A stretch of 64,000 bases of DNA, from positions 5,146,001-5,210,000 of the forward strand of contig NZ_CP009110.1 in assembly GCF_000739085.1 (NCBI RefSeq), written 5' to 3'. Within the stretch, counting starts at the first letter, position 1, and each line of letters begins with the position of its first letter. Source of the stretch: Amycolatopsis methanolica 239. Its GTDB lineage: Bacteria > Actinomycetota > Actinomycetes > Mycobacteriales > Pseudonocardiaceae. Shown in pieces: positions 61,212-64,000 of the stretch. A program made the position numbers and the translations under genes. The notes under the pieces were generated by a model. The model was not told the origin of the DNA and made no database searches. It saw only the letters and a list, made by a program, of their open reading frames with translations.

Positions 61212-62066
61212 GTGCTCGATCCCGTGTGGCTGCGGACGTTCCTGACGGTGGCCGAGACCCGCAGCTTCACGCGCGCCGGGCAGCGGCTCGGGCTGCGGCA
61301 GTCGACGGTGAGCCAGCACGTGCGCAAGCTCGAAGAGGCGACCTCGCAGCAACTCCTGCTGCGTGACACGCACTCGGTGTCGCTGACGCCGGACGGCGAG
61401 GCGATGATCGGGTTCGCCGGGACGATCCTGGAGGACATCGAGCGGGCGCTGGCCTACTTCGCCGGGCCGGAGTTGCGCGGCCGGGTGCGGTTCGGCGCGT
61501 CGGAGGACTTCGTGGCCGGGCCGCTGCCGGAGATCCTGCGCGAGTTCCGGCGGCTGCACCCGCTGGTCGACCTCGAGCTGACCGTGGATCTGTCCGGTGT
61601 GCTGCATGAAAAGCTGCGCGTGGGCGAGCTGGACCTGGTGCTGGGCAAGCGGCGCGCGAGCGACGAGGCGGGAAGTCCGTTGTGGACGGACGCGCTGGTG
61701 TGGGTGGGGCGCGAGGGGTTCGAGCTGGAGCCGGGCGCACCGGTGCCGCTGATCGCCTACCCGCCGCCGAGCATCACCCGCGCCAGGGCACTGGAGTCGT
61801 TGCAGGACAACGGAAAGCCGTGGCGGATCGTCTGCACGAGCGGCAGCCTGAACGGCCTGCGCGCGGCGGCGCTCGCCGGCCTCGGCGTCGTGGTTTTCGC
61901 GCGGAGCCTGATCCCGGCCGGGCTGGTGGAACTCCCGGCCGGCCACGGGCTGCCCGATCCTGGCGAGGTGCAGTTCCTGCTGACCACCCGGTCGGCCACG
62001 CCACGCGGCCCCACGGCGGCGCTGTCGGAAGCGATCCGCGCGGAGGCGAGCCGGCTGCACGGTTAG
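61212..62066 (+). CDS. LysR-family transcriptional regulator
   Basis: A 284-residue regulator: HTH at residues 5-63 (WLRTFLTVAETRSFTRAGQRLGLRQSTVSQHVRKLEE, spanning two helices and the recognition helix) and a periplasmic-binding-like effector domain from about 90 (RGRVRFGASEDFVAGPLPEILREF). GTG 61212 gives the usual LDPVWLRTF start. It is divergent from the BASS-like carrier and is probably its regulator. The damaged HxlR gene is convergent 22 bp downstream. Confidence 0.92.
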   Translation: MLDPVWLRTFLTVAETRSFTRAGQRLGLRQSTVSQHVRKLEEATSQQLLLRDTHSVSLTPDGEAMIGFAGTILEDIERALAYFAGPELRGRVRFGASEDFVAGPLPEILREFRRLHPLVDLELTVDLSGVLHEKLRVGELDLVLGKRRASDEAGSPLWTDALVWVGREGFELEPGAPVPLIAYPPPSITRARALESLQDNGKPWRIVCTSGSLNGLRAAALAGLGVVVFARSLIPAGLVELPAGHGLPDPGEVQFLLTTRSATPRGPTAALSEAIRAEASRLHG

Positions 62067-62088
62067 GCCCGGACTTCCGGAACCGCCG

Positions 62089-62435
62089 CTACCCGGCCGG
62101 TTCGATGCGCACCCCTCCCGCTGCGCCCGGCGCTGTCCCCAGTCGTGCAGGATCTGCAGGGCCGGGGCCAGCTCCGCGCCCTCCGCGGACACGCGGTAGG
62201 CGACGGACCGGATCGCGCCGTCCTGCACGGACCTCTCCACCAGCCCGGCCGCCTCCAGCTCCCGCAACCGCGTCGTCAGCACCTTCTCGCTGATGCCCGG
62301 CATCCGCCTGCGCAGCTCGCCGTACCGGTGGTCGCGCTCCTTCAAGTACGCCAGCACCACCACGGCCCACTTGCCGGCGATGACGTCGACGGCGAGTTCG
62401 ACCGGGCAGTAGTAGCGCGTGCGGGTCGTGTTCAC
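62089..62435 (-). pseudogene. HxlR-family regulator with a 3'-end frameshift
   Basis: GTG 62435 opens a normal HxlR protein: CPVELAVDVIAGKWAVVVLAYL, HRYGELRRRMPGISEKVLTTRLRELEAAGLV, and SAEGAELAPALQILHDWGQRRAQREG. At about 62112-62116 a run of four Cs (plus strand) seems one short. With one more base the protein would end REGVRIEPAG and stop at 62089 (115 residues); without it the frame runs on, antisense through the LysR gene, for some 300 codons to 61185. The DNA-binding part is complete, so a protein with a long spurious tail might be partly functional. Sequencing error in the homopolymer is the simplest alternative. Conserved Cys in YYC is the family redox/aldehyde-sensing residue. Confidence 0.75.
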
Positions 62436-62443
62436 GCACCACA

Positions 62444-62455
62444 AAGTACGTACTT
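62444..62455. promoter_or_regulatory. Perfect 12-bp palindrome, probable HxlR operator
   Basis: AAGTACGTACTT lies in the 53-bp gap between divergent start codons (62435 and 62489), directly upstream of the HxlR gene. HxlR/YodB-type regulators bind GTAC-containing palindromes of this kind. One dimer here could control both the regulator and the haemoglobin fusion. Confidence 0.7.
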
Positions 62456-62488
62456 GCCGGGCCACGGCACAGGTGCTCGACTTGACCG

Positions 62489-63241
62489 GTGCTCACCGAA
62501 TACATCCGCTACCGGATTCCCGCCGGGCAGGGCGCGGAATTCGAGGACGCCTACCGGCGCGCCTCCGTGCACCTGGCCGCCGCTCCCGAGTGCCACGACT
62601 TCGAGATGACCCGCTGCGTGGACGAACCGGAATGCTACGTCGTCCGGCTCACCTGGACCTCCGCCGACGCGCACCTGACCGATTTCCGGAAGGGCCCGCA
62701 CTTCCCGCCCTTCTTCGCCGAGGTCCGCGGCTTCGTCGACGCCATCGAAGAAATGCGCCACTACGAACCCCTCGACATCGGCAGTCCCCTGCCGAGCCTG
62801 TACGAGTGGGCAGGCGGCGCCGGGGCGTTCGAGAAGCTGTTCACCGCCTTCTACCAGAAAGTGCCCGCGGACAAGCTGCTCGCGCCGCTGTTCGCCGGCA
62901 TGGACGCCGAGCACGCGAAGCACGTCGCGCAGTGGGTCGGCGAGGTGTTCGGCGGCCCGAAGGACTACAGCACGCACCGCGGCGGTCACCGCCACATGGT
63001 GTCGAAGCACCTCGGCAAGGCGATCACCGAAGAGCAGCGCCGCCGCTGGATCGGCCTCCTGCTGGAGACCGCGGACGAGGTGGGCCTGCCGTCGGACCCG
63101 GAGTTCCGGTCGGCGTTCGTCGCCTACCTGGAGTGGGGCACGCGGCTGGCGGTGTTCTTCTCCCGTCCCGGCGCGCGCCCAGCCGTCGACGAGCCGATGC
63201 CGGTCTGGGGCTGGGGTTCGGTGCGTCCCTGGCAGGGCTAG
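62489..63241 (+). CDS. Antibiotic biosynthesis monooxygenase-truncated haemoglobin fusion
   Basis: A 250-residue two-domain protein. Residues 1-92 are an ABM-type ferredoxin-like domain (YIRYRIPAGQGAEFEDAYRRA ... DFRKGPHFPPFFAEVRGF). Residues 103-240 are a group II truncated haemoglobin: LYEWAGGAGAFEKLFTAFYQKV, STHRGGHRHMVSKHL with the proximal His region, and the G8 Trp in RRRWIGLLLE. Such ABM-trHb chimeras are known from Streptomyces avermitilis and relatives. A redox or quinone-modifying, NO/O2-linked role has been proposed. GTG 62489. Divergent from an HxlR gene, whose family often senses quinones, aldehydes or oxidants. Confidence 0.92.
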   Translation: MLTEYIRYRIPAGQGAEFEDAYRRASVHLAAAPECHDFEMTRCVDEPECYVVRLTWTSADAHLTDFRKGPHFPPFFAEVRGFVDAIEEMRHYEPLDIGSPLPSLYEWAGGAGAFEKLFTAFYQKVPADKLLAPLFAGMDAEHAKHVAQWVGEVFGGPKDYSTHRGGHRHMVSKHLGKAITEEQRRRWIGLLLETADEVGLPSDPEFRSAFVAYLEWGTRLAVFFSRPGARPAVDEPMPVWGWGSVRPWQG

Positions 63242-63549
63242 GGCACGCCGGCCAGCCTCAGCAGCGCCGTGACCGCCGCCGCGGCGACGACCACCACCAG
63301 GAACGGCGCCTTCCGCCACGCGAGCACACCGCCGACGGCGACGCCGATCGGGCGGGCGAACCCGGCGAAGCCGTGGCCCTCCGCGAGCGCGCCCGTCGCC
63401 ACGACAGCGACCAGCAGGACCGTCGCCGAGACCGCCATCAGGTTCTGCACCCTGACCGGGAGCTGGATCCTCGACTGCAGCACCGGCCCGGCGAACCGGA
63501 ACGCGAAGGTGCCCGCGGCGAGCACCGCGATCGCGATCAGCAGGGTCAT
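63238..63549 (-). CDS. azlD: AzlD-type branched-chain amino acid export subunit
   Basis: A 103-residue protein with three to four hydrophobic helices; the start TLLIAIAVLAAGTFAFRFAGPVL matches the AzlD small subunit. With AzlC it forms an exporter of branched-chain amino acids or their analogues. ATG overlaps the azlC stop (4 bp), and its own stop overlaps that of the convergent haemoglobin fusion by 4 bp. Confidence 0.9.
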   Translation of the reverse strand: MTLLIAIAVLAAGTFAFRFAGPVLQSRIQLPVRVQNLMAVSATVLLVAVVATGALAEGHGFAGFARPIGVAVGGVLAWRKAPFLVVVVAAAAVTALLRLAGVP

Positions 63550-64000
63550 CGCCGCACCACCAGCACCAGCACCCCGGCCAGCGCGAGCAGCACCGGCAGT
63601 CCCGCGGGCAGGAACGGGGTGGCCGCGAGCGCGACCACCCCGCCGGCCACCGCCGCGTGGCGGGTGTCGCGGTCCTTCAGCGACGGCAGCACCAGCGCGA
63701 GCAGCACAGCGGGGAAGGCGGCGTCCAGCCCGAACGCGTCGGTGTCGCCGATGACCGTGCCCGCGAAGGCGCCCGCGAGCACGCCCACGTTCCAGCAGAC
63801 GAAGATGCCGATCCCGCAAGCCCAGTAGGCGGCGCGACGGCGTGCGGCGTCCTCCTGCGCCAGCGCGAACGCCACGTTCTCGTCGGTCATCAGGTGGCTG
63901 CCCAGGATGCGCCCGCGGCGGCCGAGGACGTCGCTGACCGCCATGCCGAACGGCAGGTGCCTGCTGTTGACCAGCAGCCCGGCGACGGCCGCCGCGAACG
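63546..64000 (-). CDS. azlC: AzlC-type branched-chain amino acid exporter, partial
   Basis: The visible part covers the last 151 or so codons of an AzlC protein; its 5' end is beyond the window. Conserved block LLVNSRHLPFGMAVSD at the right edge and LGSHLMTDENVAFAL are AzlC hallmarks, followed by four hydrophobic helices (GIGIFVCWNVGVLAGAFAGT and on). Large subunit of the AzlCD exporter, translationally coupled to azlD. Confidence 0.9.
   Translation of the reverse strand, partial: FAAAVAGLLVNSRHLPFGMAVSDVLGRRGRILGSHLMTDENVAFALAQEDAARRRAAYWACGIGIFVCWNVGVLAGAFAGTVIGDTDAFGLDAAFPAVLLALVLPSLKDRDTRHAAVAGGVVALAATPFLPAGLPVLLALAGVLVLVVRR

Noticed and set aside
61185..62089. C-terminal extension of the HxlR protein as a real domain
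   Set aside because: It is antisense to an intact LysR gene, has shadow composition, and arises from a one-base shift.

Overview
The window is very GC-rich with codon position bias typical of actinomycetes. Its backbone is the actinobacterial dapF-miaA-(LigB-like)-DUF349-(membrane protein)-miaB ... recX-recA-DUF3046 order known from mycobacteria. Mycothiol-type enzymes, an Sdh1-type succinate dehydrogenase and the absence of obvious mycolate genes suggest a Pseudonocardiaceae member (Amycolatopsis-like); the genus is an inference.

Layout. 0-5.4 kb: MarR/MFS pair, dapF, miaA, LigB-like protein, DUF349 protein. 5.4-10.5 kb: accessory block with a frameshifted glycosidase-like gene, TetR regulator with a double operator, a ruined DinB-family gene, an MFS exporter, about 740 bp of palindrome-rich repeats, and a LysR gene. 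10.5-16.3 kb: membrane protein, miaB, secreted peptide, and the gluABCD glutamate-type ABC transporter. 16.3-17.75 kb: an intact ISL3-type insertion sequence with perfect 8-bp target duplications, placed in the T-tract of the gluD terminator. 17.8-24.5 kb: glucosylglycerate hydrolase, its ABC transporter and a ROK regulator. 24.6-26.3 kb: a KAP-type P-loop NTPase fused to a receiver-like domain. 26.3-32.8 kb: Sdh1 operon divergent from edd-eda, with two CRP-like sites between them. 33-37 kb: lipase maturation factor, MocR regulator, aminotransferase. 37-39.6 kb: a decayed MFS gene divergent from a frameshifted DUF5937/ArsR regulator carrying a 66-bp tandem repeat. 39.9-44 kb: recX-recA with a LexA-box promoter, DUF3046, an Hsp70-like membrane protein. 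44-49.2 kb: Lhr helicase and peptide deformylase. 49.5-53 kb: ACT-GNAT protein, then a VOC/MDMPI/HEPN operon preceded by two LexA boxes. 53-57.3 kb: CopC, a DUF2268 protease with a MerR-type promoter, DUF5134, YbaK, GNAT, EamA. 57.5-64 kb: DUF885 hydrolase, metF, a bile-acid-symporter-like carrier with LysR, a frameshifted HxlR regulator beside an ABM-truncated haemoglobin fusion, and azlCD.

Themes. Housekeeping genes look intact, while several accessory regulators and transporters carry frameshifts, nonsense codons or internal deletions, so the accessory blocks look to be decaying (sequencing error is the alternative). The best candidates for new biology are the KAP-receiver fusion (24.6-26.3 kb), the SOS-box-controlled HEPN-MDMPI-VOC operon (50.7-52.9 kb) and the structured repeat tract (8.7-9.4 kb). 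No tRNA, rRNA, CRISPR array or replication origin was seen.
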